From positions 930,001 through 994,000 of the forward strand of contig CAVSPR010000004.1 of NCBI GenBank assembly GCA_963729875.1: 64,000 bases of DNA. The letters are read 5' to 3'. Each line of letters starts with the position of its first letter. The first letter of the stretch is position 1. Below are positions 23,515-31,506 of this stretch, piece after piece. Made by a program: the position numbers and the translations under genes. The notes below the pieces were generated by a model that was not told the DNA's origin, did no database searches, and was given only the letters and a program-made list of their open reading frames with translations. The DNA comes from DATBSL01 sp963729875. Its GTDB lineage: Bacteria; Acidobacteriota; Vicinamibacteria; Fen-336.

Positions 23515-25272
23515 CTACGGGTTCTGGGGCGGGGGTGTGGCCGAGGGCGGGCGGATCGGCTCGATGCGGGGCTGATCGGCGGGGCGCGTCGGCGTTGCCC
23601 CCGGCGTCGACGCGGGCGGGACCTCGAACAGGAACGGCGAGGCCTCGCCCCCGACCAGGAACGAGCGGAGGTCGGCCTCGGTGATCTCGGTCCGCCGGAT
23701 GATGTGGGGGGTCAGGGTCATGACCACGTCGGTCTGCTGGATCTGGTCCTCGTTGCGCGCGAAGAGCCGGCCGATGAAGGGGATGCTCGCGATGCCGGGC
23801 AGGCCGGTCAGCCCCCGGCGCTCGTTGTCGAGGATGAGGCCGGCGAGGAGGTTCGTCTCGCCGTCCCGCAGCCGGATCGTGGAGTTCACGACGCGGCTGT
23901 TGAAGGTCGGCAGGCCCTGGTAGCCCGGGGTGCCGACGGCGGAGATGTCGACCTTGAGCTGCAGGCTGACGTCGCCGTCCTGGTGGACCCGCGGCGTGAT
24001 GTCGATGTTCACGCCCACGTTCTTGTACTCGAACGAGGTGATGGGCTGCTGGTTGAGGCCGCCGGTGGCGATCGCGGTGAAGGTCGTGACCGGCACCGGG
24101 ACCTGGTCGCCGAAGCGGGCCTGCGCGGTCTGGCCCTCGGAGACCCGCAGCTGCGGGTTCGCGAGGATCCGCGTCGAGGCGTCGGTCTCGAGCAGGCGCA
24201 CGACCGCGCCGGGCAGGGACGTCACCACGAGGTTGTCCTTGTCGTAGGGCCCCTGGGTGGGGTTGGTGATCCTCGGGTCGGGGAAGATGCCGGAGGCGAT
24301 GCCCTCGATCCCCTGGGCGTCGAGGCCGGAGGTGAGGTAGATCCCGTACTCCTTGAGCGTGTTGCGCCCGACCTCGAGGATCTGGACCTCGACCACCACC
24401 TCGGCCCGGCGCTTGTCGACGATCTCGACGATGCGCTCGGCCGCGGCCACGCGGTCCGGCGTGTCGTTGATGGTGAGGGCGTTCGTGCCGGGCAGGGGAG
24501 CGACCTTTCGGGTCCCGAGCACCACGCGCAGGAGGTCGATCGTCTCCTTGAGGTCGGCGTTCGAGAGGAAGAGGGTCTTGATCACCTGCTGCTCGAACTC
24601 GCGCCGCTTGGTGGGGGTGTCGGGCACGACGTTCAGCACCTTCGAGTCCACGACCCGGTGGAAGGTGCGCCCGGCCGCGGCCAGGGCGTTCAGGGCCTGG
24701 TCGAAGCCGACGTCCTTGAGGTCGAGGCTGATCGTCGAGTCCTGGAAGGACGGGTCGAAGGTGACGTTGATCCCGGCGGCCCGCCCGAGGGCCAGGTAGG
24801 CCTCGCGCAGGCTGGCCCCGCGGAACACGAGGCCGAGGGGCTGCTGCGCCTCCGGTTCGAGGTCGAGGCCCGGCAGCGCCCGCTCCCGGCTCCGGGCCTT
24901 CGCCTCCTGCAGGCTGAGCGTGCTCTGCCGGCGGCGCACGTCGAGGTCGCGGATCTCCTCGGTGACCCCCGGGGCGTTGGGGTTGAGCTCGAGGGCCAGC
25001 TGGTACTCCGCGAGCGCCTCGTTGTAGAGCCCCCGCCCGGCCAGCCGGCGGCCCATGTTGGTGTGGTCGGTCGACGCCCGCATGCGGGCGCGCTCGAGGG
25101 AGCGCCGGTACTGCACGTTGTCGGGGGAGCCCTTGACCGCGCGCTGGTACTCGAGCACGGCGCGGTCGTAGTCCTGGAGGCGCTCGGCCTTTTCGCCGGC
25201 CCGGAAGGCGCCCGACGTCGCGCAGCCGGTGGCGAGGAGGAGGAAGAGGAGCGGGAGGATCAGGCGCTTCAT
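23515..25272 (-). CDS. Second lipoprotein secretin (GspD/PilQ family)
   Basis: A 585-residue outer-membrane secretin, paralogous to the one at 3409 but without a cohesin-like extension. It has a lipoprotein signal with a good lipobox (LLLATGC), TPR-like repeats (about 25-125), an N0/STN domain (about 145-215, LVFRGASLREAYLALGRAAG), an N1-like domain, and the secretin core (about 290-530) with VVVEVQILEVGRN, RILANPQLRVSEG, VPVPVTTFTA and TDVVMTLTPHIIRR. The tail is Pro-rich and probably disordered. ATG 25272 overlaps the lolA stop by 4 nt. No pilotin is seen; as a lipoprotein it may reach the outer membrane by itself through the Lol route. The associated machinery is not adjacent. Confidence 0.92.
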   Translation of the reverse strand: MKRLILPLLFLLLATGCATSGAFRAGEKAERLQDYDRAVLEYQRAVKGSPDNVQYRRSLERARMRASTDHTNMGRRLAGRGLYNEALAEYQLALELNPNAPGVTEEIRDLDVRRRQSTLSLQEAKARSRERALPGLDLEPEAQQPLGLVFRGASLREAYLALGRAAGINVTFDPSFQDSTISLDLKDVGFDQALNALAAAGRTFHRVVDSKVLNVVPDTPTKRREFEQQVIKTLFLSNADLKETIDLLRVVLGTRKVAPLPGTNALTINDTPDRVAAAERIVEIVDKRRAEVVVEVQILEVGRNTLKEYGIYLTSGLDAQGIEGIASGIFPDPRITNPTQGPYDKDNLVVTSLPGAVVRLLETDASTRILANPQLRVSEGQTAQARFGDQVPVPVTTFTAIATGGLNQQPITSFEYKNVGVNIDITPRVHQDGDVSLQLKVDISAVGTPGYQGLPTFNSRVVNSTIRLRDGETNLLAGLILDNERRGLTGLPGIASIPFIGRLFARNEDQIQQTDVVMTLTPHIIRRTEITEADLRSFLVGGEASPFLFEVPPASTPGATPTRPADQPRIEPIRPPSATPPPQNP

Positions 25273-25916
25273 CCGCGGATCACCTCGACCCCGGGGGGGA
25301 CATCGAAGCGGAAGAGCTTGTCGGGCAGGCCGGTGTTCTCGCGCACCCCCTCGAAGCGGAACCGGGTGCGGTTGCCCTGCACGTCCACGAGCAGGATCGA
25401 GCGGATGCGGCCCGAGGGCTCCACGTCCACGAGCGCCTGCGCCACCTCGGGCTGCTCGCGGCGGGGGACGAGCTTGACCCGAAGGACCCCCTCCTCGAGC
25501 GGCTCCTCCAGGGAGGCGTCGAACTCGTCGAGCAGCCCGCCCCGGCCCGAGAGGAGCCGCGCGGCCAGGGAGCGCTCGGCGTCCTGCTCGCTCACGACGA
25601 CCTGCTTGTCCTCCGGGACGTAGAAGTAGAAGGTCCGGCCGTCCGAGACGAACAGCTTCGCCTCGGGGTCCTTGTACTCCCAGCGCATGCGGCCGGGCCG
25701 CTTGATCGAGACGAGCCCGCGCTCGACGACCTCGCGCCCGAGCATTCCCGAGCGATAGCTCTGCGTGAAGCGGGCGACGAGGTCGGCCGTCCGGCCCTGC
25801 CGCTGCTCCATCCGCCGGACGAGGCTGCGCGCGAGGTCGGCGTCGGAGCCCGCGGCCGGGAGCGCCGGCCGGGGCGCGAGGACGGCGAGGGCGGTCAGGA
25901 GCAGGACAGCACGCAT
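25269..25916 (-). CDS. lolA: LolA-like outer-membrane lipoprotein carrier
   Basis: A 215-residue periplasmic lipoprotein chaperone. It has a signal peptide (MRAVLLLTALAVLAPRPALPA) and the LolA fold: LVARFTQSYRSGMLGREVVE, GLVSIKRPGRMRWEYKDPEA, LFVSDGRTFYFYVPEDKQV and LFRFDVPPGVEVI at the end. ATG 25916 starts precisely at the signal sequence; an upstream GTG/ATG at 25943 is less likely. A TATGAT hexamer lies upstream on the minus strand. The stop overlaps the secretin start, so LolA and a lipid-anchored secretin are made from one message. This could be the general LolA or a dedicated carrier; another copy elsewhere would support the latter. Confidence 0.88.
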   Translation of the reverse strand: MRAVLLLTALAVLAPRPALPAAGSDADLARSLVRRMEQRQGRTADLVARFTQSYRSGMLGREVVERGLVSIKRPGRMRWEYKDPEAKLFVSDGRTFYFYVPEDKQVVVSEQDAERSLAARLLSGRGGLLDEFDASLEEPLEEGVLRVKLVPRREQPEVAQALVDVEPSGRIRSILLVDVQGNRTRFRFEGVRENTGLPDKLFRFDVPPGVEVIRG

Positions 25917-26004
25917 GGCGTCGTAGGGTCGATCATAGCGCAAAGCGTTGGGCGGCGGGAGGTTCCGCTTGCCCGCGGCGAGGCCGGCCTGCTACCATCG
26001 CGCG

Positions 26005-27210
26005 ATGCGGACGGCTCGGGCGCACGCCCTCCTGGCTCTCGGTCTGCTCGCGCCGGCTCTCCCGGCGACAGCTGGACCGCCGCCCGGCGAGCTCCGAGGC
26101 CTCTGGGTGGTGCGCACCGCCCTCGTCTCGCCCCAGGCGGTGGACAAGGCGGTGGACGACGCCGCGCAGGCCGGCATCAACGCCCTGTTCGTCCAGGTTC
26201 GTGGGCGCGGCGACGCCTTCTACCGCTCGAGCCTCGCCCCCCGCAGCCCGCTCCTCGAGCGCCAGCCGCGTGACTTCGACCCGTTCGCCCGCCTCATCGC
26301 CCGGGCCCGCGCGAAGGGGATCGAGGTCCACGCCTGGGTGAACGTCCTGCTGGCCGCGCACTTCGGCCAGCCCCTCCCGCGGGGGCACGTCCTCGAGAAG
26401 CACCCCGACTGGGCGATGGTCCCGAAGTCCGCGGCCACCGCCGCCCTCGTGGCGTCGGGGCCCCGGCGGCTGCGGCTGATCATGGAAGCCGGCCGCGCCG
26501 AGGGCGACGTCGAGGGCTACTACCTGTCGCCCGCGATCCCGGCCGTCGGAGACCACCTCGAGGCCGTCGTCCGCGAGCTCGTCCGGGCCTACCGGGTGGA
26601 CGGGCTGCACCTCGACTTCGTCCGCTATCCCGGGCCCAGCTTCGACTACTCCCAGCCGGCCCTCGAGGCGTTCCGGCGGGCGACCGGCGGGACCGACCTC
26701 CTCGGCGGGCCCGCGCGCGGCCCGAGGGAGTGGGACGCCTGGCGCCGGCAGGTCCTCACCGCCCTCGCCACCCGCCTCTCCGACGCGGCGCGGGTCGAGC
26801 GGCCGGGCATCCTGCTCTCGGCGGCGGTGGCGCCCGACGAGGCGCAGGCCGTCAGCCAGAAGTTCCAGGACTGGCCCCGGTGGCTGGCGAGCGGCCTGCT
26901 CGGCGCCCTGTGCCCGATGACCTACACCCCCGACAACGAGCTCTTCCGGCAGCAGGTCGAGACGGCGCGGGAGCGCGCGGGCGGCACGCAGCCCGTCTGG
27001 GCGGGGATCGCCGCCTACCGGCTCGACGTCGCCGGCATCGTCGAGAAGGTCGCCCTCGCGCGGCAGTCCGGGGCGAGGGGCGTCGTTCTCTTCTCGCACG
27101 AGTCGCTGGCCCCGGCGGACCTGCGCCGCCTGCGCGACGAGGCCTTCCCGAGGCACCTCGCCTCGGGGGCGGGCGCCGCCCCGGGCGGCCGCGCTGCCGG
27201 CTCGCGCTGA
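26005..27210 (+). CDS. GHL10-family glycoside hydrolase-like protein (YngK type)
   Basis: A 401-residue exported protein. A signal peptide (HALLALGLLAPALPATAG) precedes a TIM-barrel domain of the GHL10/DUF187 family: ELRGLWVVRTALVSPQAVDK, INALFVQVRGRGDAFYRSS, IEVHAWVNVLLAAHFG, VDGLHLDFVRYPG with acidic candidates for catalysis, and PMTYTPDNELFRQQV. Family members act on, or are thought to act on, cell-wall or other polysaccharides. The last base of its stop is the first base of the next start, in a run GHL10-hydrolase-NamZ, so a role in wall glycan turnover is plausible. Substrate is not known. Confidence 0.85.
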   Translation: MRTARAHALLALGLLAPALPATAGPPPGELRGLWVVRTALVSPQAVDKAVDDAAQAGINALFVQVRGRGDAFYRSSLAPRSPLLERQPRDFDPFARLIARARAKGIEVHAWVNVLLAAHFGQPLPRGHVLEKHPDWAMVPKSAATAALVASGPRRLRLIMEAGRAEGDVEGYYLSPAIPAVGDHLEAVVRELVRAYRVDGLHLDFVRYPGPSFDYSQPALEAFRRATGGTDLLGGPARGPREWDAWRRQVLTALATRLSDAARVERPGILLSAAVAPDEAQAVSQKFQDWPRWLASGLLGALCPMTYTPDNELFRQQVETARERAGGTQPVWAGIAAYRLDVAGIVEKVALARQSGARGVVLFSHESLAPADLRRLRDEAFPRHLASGAGAAPGGRAAGSR

Positions 27211-28451
27211 TGCGGCCCGCGGCCGGCCCCAGGCGCCGCGACGTGATCCGGGGAGGACTGGCGGTGGCCGCGGTGGCCGCCGGGAGGTATGCAGTGGGAA
27301 CCGTGTCCGCCGAAGAGACGTCCGCGAGCGCCGTGCCGAGGGGCTTCCGCCCCGGGGGCCTCGAGGCCGTGGACGCCGTCGTCCAGGCCGGTGTCGACGA
27401 CCGCGCGTTCCCCGGCGGCGTCCTGGCCTTGGGCAAGGGCGGCGCCCTCGTGCACCTCCGTGCGTTCGGGAAGCTCTCGTACGACGCGGACGCGCCCCCG
27501 GTCGCGACCGACACCCTCTACGATCTCGCCAGCCTCACCAAGGTCGTCGTGACGACCACCCTGTCCATGATCCTCGTGGACGAGGGCCGGCTCGACATCG
27601 ACGCCCGCGTGCAGTCCTTCTTCCCGGCCTTCGCCGGCGGGGCGAAGGGGGAGGTGACCGTCCGCCACCTCCTCACGCACTCCGGGGGGCTGCTGTGGTG
27701 GGCGCCGCTCTACAAGGAGGTGCAGGGCAAGGCGGCCTACCTCGAGAAGATCGTCGCCCTCGACCTCGCCTACGAGCCGGGGACGAAGTCGGTCTACAGC
27801 GACCTCGGCATCGTCCTGCTCGGCGACATCCTGGAGCGCGTGAGCGGGGCGGGCTTCGAGGAGATGGCCCGCCGGCGCGTCATCGAGGCGCTGGGCATGA
27901 AGGACGCGGGCTACCGGCCGGCGGCGGCGCTCGTGCCGCGCATCGCGCCCACCGAGATGGACCCCTGGCGGGGCCGCGTCGTCCGGGGCGAGGTGCACGA
28001 CGAAAACGCCTTCGCCCTCGGCGGCGTGGCGCCCCACGCCGGCCTCTTCGGCACCGCCCCCGACCTCGCTCACCTGGCCCAGATGCTGCTCGACCGCGGC
28101 GTCTTCACGGGGCGGCGGATCGTCTCCCGCGCCACGGTGGAGCTCTTCACGGAGCGCGCCGGCGTCGCCGCCTCCTCCCGCGCCCTCGGCTGGGACACGC
28201 CCGCGGACGAGTCGGGGCTCCGCAGCTCCACCGCGGGGCAACCGGGCTATTCCTCGGCGGGGTCGCTCTTCTCGGCCCGGTCGTTCGGCCACACGGGCTT
28301 CACCGGCACGTCGATGTGGATGGACCCGGAGCGGGGTCTCTACGTGATCCTGCTGACGAACCGGGTGCACCCGACGCGCGAGAACAACAAGATCCGCGAC
28401 GTGCGGTCGCAGGTGGCCGACGCGGCCGTACGCGCCCTGGAGCAGCCATGA
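27210..28451 (+). CDS. Serine hydrolase of the beta-lactamase family, AmiE-like
   Basis: A 413-residue exported penicillin-binding-type hydrolase. The N-terminus has twin-arginine character (RRRDVIRGGLAVAAVAAG). Active-site motifs are SLTK (S-x-x-K, in YDLASLTKVVVT), YSD in KSVYSDLGIVLLGD (the Y-x-N position) and HTGFTGTS near residue 365 (K-T-G position). In Bacillus subtilis a hydrolase of this family, AmiE, sits beside the NamZ homologue and removes peptides from MurNAc; the same pairing here suggests an N-acetylmuramyl-L-alanine amidase. Esterase or carboxypeptidase activity is equally compatible with the motifs alone. ATG 27210 overlaps the upstream stop by one base, and the end overlaps namZ by 4 nt. 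Confidence 0.85.
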   Translation: MRPAAGPRRRDVIRGGLAVAAVAAGRYAVGTVSAEETSASAVPRGFRPGGLEAVDAVVQAGVDDRAFPGGVLALGKGGALVHLRAFGKLSYDADAPPVATDTLYDLASLTKVVVTTTLSMILVDEGRLDIDARVQSFFPAFAGGAKGEVTVRHLLTHSGGLLWWAPLYKEVQGKAAYLEKIVALDLAYEPGTKSVYSDLGIVLLGDILERVSGAGFEEMARRRVIEALGMKDAGYRPAAALVPRIAPTEMDPWRGRVVRGEVHDENAFALGGVAPHAGLFGTAPDLAHLAQMLLDRGVFTGRRIVSRATVELFTERAGVAASSRALGWDTPADESGLRSSTAGQPGYSSAGSLFSARSFGHTGFTGTSMWMDPERGLYVILLTNRVHPTRENNKIRDVRSQVADAAVRALEQP

Positions 28452-29665
28452 GACGCAGGACCTTCCTCGCCGCGACACCGCTCTCGTTAGCCGCCCGTCG
28501 GGCGCTCGCCGACGGCACCCCGGTCGTGGTGGGCCTCGAGCGGGTCGAGGCCGACAAGGGCGCCCCCCTGCGAAACCGCCGGGTGGGCCTCCTCGGCCAC
28601 GGGGTGTCGGTGACCGCCGACGGACGGCACGCCATCGACGTGCTGCGCGGGTGCGGGGTCGACGTCGTGCGCCTCTTCGGGCCCGAGCACGGGCTGCGTG
28701 GACGGGCGGCCGCCGGGGAGAAGGTCACGAGCGGCGTCGATGCCGAGAGCGGCCTCCCCGTCGTGAGCCTCTACGGCGAGAAGACGAGACCGGCCGCCGA
28801 GGACCTGCGCGGCCTCGACGTCCTCGTGGTCGACCTCCAGGACGCGGGGGTCCGCTTCTACACGTACGCGAGCACGATGCTGCTCTGCCTCGAGGCCGCG
28901 GCCGAGGCAGGCCTCGAGGTCGTGGTCCTCGACCGGCCGAATCCCCTCGGGGGAGAGCGGGTGGAGGGCCCGGAGCGAGACTCCGCGATGCCGTTCAGCC
29001 TCGTCTCGAAGGCGCCCGGGCCGCTCGTCCACGGCCTGAGCCTCGGGGAGATGGCGCGCCTCGCCAACCGGCGGCTGCCGAAGCCCGGCCGCGTGAGCGT
29101 CGTCCCGATGACCGGCTGGGCGCGCCCGCTGAGCTGGGCGGACACGGGCCGTCCCTGGCGCGACCCCTCCCCGAACCTGCGCAGCGCCGAGGCCGCGATG
29201 GCCTACCCGGGCACCTGCCTCGTCGAGGCGACGAACGCCTCCGAGGGCCGCGGCACCGAGGAGCCCTTCCTGATGGTCGGGGCGCCGTGGGCCAAGGCTG
29301 AAGAGATAGCCCGGGAGGCGGCCACCCCCGGCTTCGCGCTGGAACCCACCACGTTCACGCCGACGGCTTCGCCGGCGGCACCCGAGCCGAAGCTGCTCGG
29401 GGTGCCGTGTCGCGGGGTGCGCGTGCGGGTAACGGACCCGCCCGCGGCCCGCCCGTTCGCCCTCGGCCTGCGCCTCCTCGTGGCCCTGCGCCGCCACAAG
29501 GAGTGCGCCTGGGTCCGCGAGGGGGCCGGGCTCGACACGCTCTGCGGGACGAAGGCCGTGCGGACGGCGCTCGAGCGCGGCGACGGCGTGGAGGCGATCC
29601 TCGAGGCTCAGGCGCCGGCGATCGCCGCCTGGCGCCGTGAGCGCGCCCCCGACCTGATCTACTGA
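28448..29665 (+). CDS. namZ: Exo-beta-N-acetylmuramidase NamZ (DUF1343)
   Basis: A 405-residue exported enzyme of the DUF1343/NamZ family, which releases MurNAc from the non-reducing end of wall fragments. A Tat-like signal (MRRRTFLAATPLSLAARRALA) is followed by the signature segments VVRLFGPEHGLRG, PVVSLYGEKTRPA, LVVDLQDAGVRFYTYAST, VVLDRPNPLGGERVEGP, GWARPLSWADTGRPW, SPNLRSAEAAMAYPGTCL and TNASEGRGTEEPF. Start ATG 28448 lies within the stop of the AmiE-like gene (4-nt overlap). It is the last gene before a terminator-like hairpin; a sodium symporter gene converges from the other side. The family assignment is firm, the enzymatic role is taken from characterised members. Confidence 0.93.
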   Translation: MRRRTFLAATPLSLAARRALADGTPVVVGLERVEADKGAPLRNRRVGLLGHGVSVTADGRHAIDVLRGCGVDVVRLFGPEHGLRGRAAAGEKVTSGVDAESGLPVVSLYGEKTRPAAEDLRGLDVLVVDLQDAGVRFYTYASTMLLCLEAAAEAGLEVVVLDRPNPLGGERVEGPERDSAMPFSLVSKAPGPLVHGLSLGEMARLANRRLPKPGRVSVVPMTGWARPLSWADTGRPWRDPSPNLRSAEAAMAYPGTCLVEATNASEGRGTEEPFLMVGAPWAKAEEIAREAATPGFALEPTTFTPTASPAAPEPKLLGVPCRGVRVRVTDPPAARPFALGLRLLVALRRHKECAWVREGAGLDTLCGTKAVRTALERGDGVEAILEAQAPAIAAWRRERAPDLIY

Positions 29666-29682
29666 GTCCCGCCCCGAGTCCC

Positions 29683-29704
29683 GCCCCGCGCGCCAGCGCG
29701 GGGC
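29683..29704. terminator. Hairpin between namZ and the Na+ symporter gene
   Basis: A perfect 9-bp inverted repeat, GCCCCGCGC / GCGCGGGGC, with a 4-nt loop (GCCA) lies 17 bp after the namZ stop and between two convergent genes. There is no following T-run. Downstream to 29770 the sequence is purine-rich with short GGCCGGC repeats but no recognisable gene. Confidence 0.55.
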
Positions 29705-29770
29705 GATCTGGTCCGTTCCTGGAAGGCCCCGAGGAAGGCCGGCGAGGAAAACCCCGAGGAGAGCCGGCCC

Positions 29771-31222
29771 CTACGTCGCCCCCTTGGCCCCCTCCGGCCA
29801 GGCGAAGCTCGCGAGCAGCCCGAACGCGAAGGTCGACAGCGATCCCACCAGCGTGTACCAGGGCCAGGCAAGCCTCGTCCCGAAGGCCACGGCGCTGATC
29901 GTGGCCAGCCCCATCAGCAGGCCCGCGAACGCAGCCCGCGGGCCGACCCGCCTCGTGAAGATCCCGAGGAAGAAGATCCCCAGGATGATGCCGGTGGTGA
30001 AGCCGGCGATGGTGAGCACGGACTCCACGACCGTGGCGCTGAGCCGCGGACCCCCGAGGGCGACGGCGATCTGCACGAAGCCGAAGAACAGGGTGAGCGC
30101 CTGCGTCACCCGGAGCAGGTGCCCGGAGCTGGCCTGCGGCCGCACGAGCGGGCGGTAGAAGTCGGTCACGGCGGCGGTGGCGGAGGAGTTCAGCGAGCCG
30201 GAGAGCGTCGACATCGCCGCCGCGAAGATGGCGCCGATCACGAGGCCGACCATCCCGGTCGGGAGCCGCTCGACGATGAAGCGGACGAACACGCGGTCCG
30301 GCCGGTCGAAGGCGACGGCCGGCGGGAATGCCTGGTAGAAGACGTAGAGGCCGACCCCGATCAGGAGGAAGAGAGCGAACTGGAGGAAGACGACGATCCC
30401 GCTCATCCAGACCGCCCGCCCGGCCTCGCGCTGGCTGCGGGCGCACAGATACCGCTGGACCGTGAGCTGGTCGGCGCCGTGGGACCCGATGGTCAGGAAC
30501 ATCCCTCCGATGAGGCCGGCCCAGAGGGTGTAGGGGTTGTCGAGGGCGGGGGAGAAGTCGATCCAGCGCAGCTTGCCGGCGGCGCCGGCGTCGGCCAGGA
30601 GCTGCCCCCAGCCCCCGGGCAGCTGGCCGAGGAGGAGGAAGAACGCGACCACCGCGCCCACGTTGTAGATCACGAACTGGGCCACGTCCGTCCACACCAC
30701 CGCCTTCATGCCCCCGACGAACGTGTAGACGATCGTCGTCACCCCCACGAGGGCGACGGAGACGGGCAGGCTGAGCCCCGCCATCTCCTGGACCACGATC
30801 GCGGTCAGGAAGAGCCGCAGGCCGTCGGCGAGGCTGCGGGTGAGGATGAAGAGGGCCGAGGCGGCCTGGCCCACCGGCCCCCCGAAGCGCTTGCGCAGCA
30901 CCTCGTAGGCGGTGAAGTACTCGCCCGAGAAGTAGTGGGGCAGGAGCAGGGCCACCACGAGGAAGCGGCCGACGATGTAGCCCAGCGGCAGCTGGATGAA
31001 GGTGAAGTCCCGGCTCCAGGCGAACCCCGGGATGCTCAGGAACGTGACGGTACTCGTCTCGGTGGCCACGATCGAGAACAGCAGCCCCCACCAGGCGATG
31101 TTGCGGTCGCCCACCATGTAGTCGGCGGCGCCCTTCTGCTCGCGGCCGATCCACAGGCCGAAGAGGACGACGCCGACGAGGTAGACGGCGAGGACGACGA
31201 AGTCGAGGGGAGAGCTGGCCAA
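29771..31222 (-). CDS. Sodium:solute symporter (SSS family)
   Basis: A 483-residue inner-membrane symporter with about 12-13 hydrophobic segments. It opens with LDFVVLAVYLVGVVLFGLW and has the SSS patterns GREQKGAADYMVGDRNIAWW, FSIVATETSTVTFLSIPG, VYTFVGGMKAVVWTDVAQF and, late, GSLNSSATAAVTDFYRPLV. TTG 31222 is preceded by AAGGAG. The substrate cannot be read directly. SSS relatives carry sugars, sialic acid or amino acids; the convergent amiE-like/namZ genes suggest a MurNAc, anhydro-muropeptide or amino-sugar substrate. It follows the 87-residue orphan gene by 10 bp, so it may instead be co-transcribed with the PilB-like ATPase gene. Confidence 0.93.
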   Translation of the reverse strand: MASSPLDFVVLAVYLVGVVLFGLWIGREQKGAADYMVGDRNIAWWGLLFSIVATETSTVTFLSIPGFAWSRDFTFIQLPLGYIVGRFLVVALLLPHYFSGEYFTAYEVLRKRFGGPVGQAASALFILTRSLADGLRLFLTAIVVQEMAGLSLPVSVALVGVTTIVYTFVGGMKAVVWTDVAQFVIYNVGAVVAFFLLLGQLPGGWGQLLADAGAAGKLRWIDFSPALDNPYTLWAGLIGGMFLTIGSHGADQLTVQRYLCARSQREAGRAVWMSGIVVFLQFALFLLIGVGLYVFYQAFPPAVAFDRPDRVFVRFIVERLPTGMVGLVIGAIFAAAMSTLSGSLNSSATAAVTDFYRPLVRPQASSGHLLRVTQALTLFFGFVQIAVALGGPRLSATVVESVLTIAGFTTGIILGIFFLGIFTRRVGPRAAFAGLLMGLATISAVAFGTRLAWPWYTLVGSLSTFAFGLLASFAWPEGAKGAT

Positions 31223-31232
31223 GGGGGCTCCT

Positions 31233-31496
31233 TCAGCGCGAGTAGATCTGGTTGTTGACGACCTGCAGGGCCGAGGTGAGGCGCCCGATCTTGTGGTTGC
31301 GGGCCTGCTGGGCGAGCGCGTCGTCCTGGGGCGGCACCTCGGCCCGCGCGTTGCGCAGCTGCTTCTCGAGCTCGAGCTTGAGCGCCGTGAGCTCGGCGGG
31401 CAGGTAGCCCTTCAGGGTCCCCGCGGTCACGCTGCAGAACCCGCCGGCGATCTGGTTCGCCATGGCCGGGCAGCTGCCGCCCATCCAGTTCGCCAT
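31233..31496 (-). CDS. Small protein of unknown function downstream of the GAF-PilB ATPase
   Basis: An 87-residue protein I do not recognise. It has a Gly/Ala/Cys-containing start (two Cys, at about positions 9 and 21), then an amphipathic charged helix (LTALKLELEKQLRNARAEV) and a helical C-terminus. No signal peptide or membrane helix is evident. A good ribosome-binding site (GGGAGGGAGCG) precedes ATG 31496, which is 10 bp after the ATPase stop, so it is almost certainly translated and in the same operon. It could be an accessory or regulator of that ATPase. Function unknown. Confidence 0.65.
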   Translation of the reverse strand: MANWMGGSCPAMANQIAGGFCSVTAGTLKGYLPAELTALKLELEKQLRNARAEVPPQDDALAQQARNHKIGRLTSALQVVNNQIYSR

Positions 31497-31506
31497 CGCT
31501 CCCTCC

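Noticed and set aside
29705..29770. Small gene between the hairpin and the symporter stop
   Set aside because: Too short, no start with a ribosome-binding site and only short GGCCGGC repeats.
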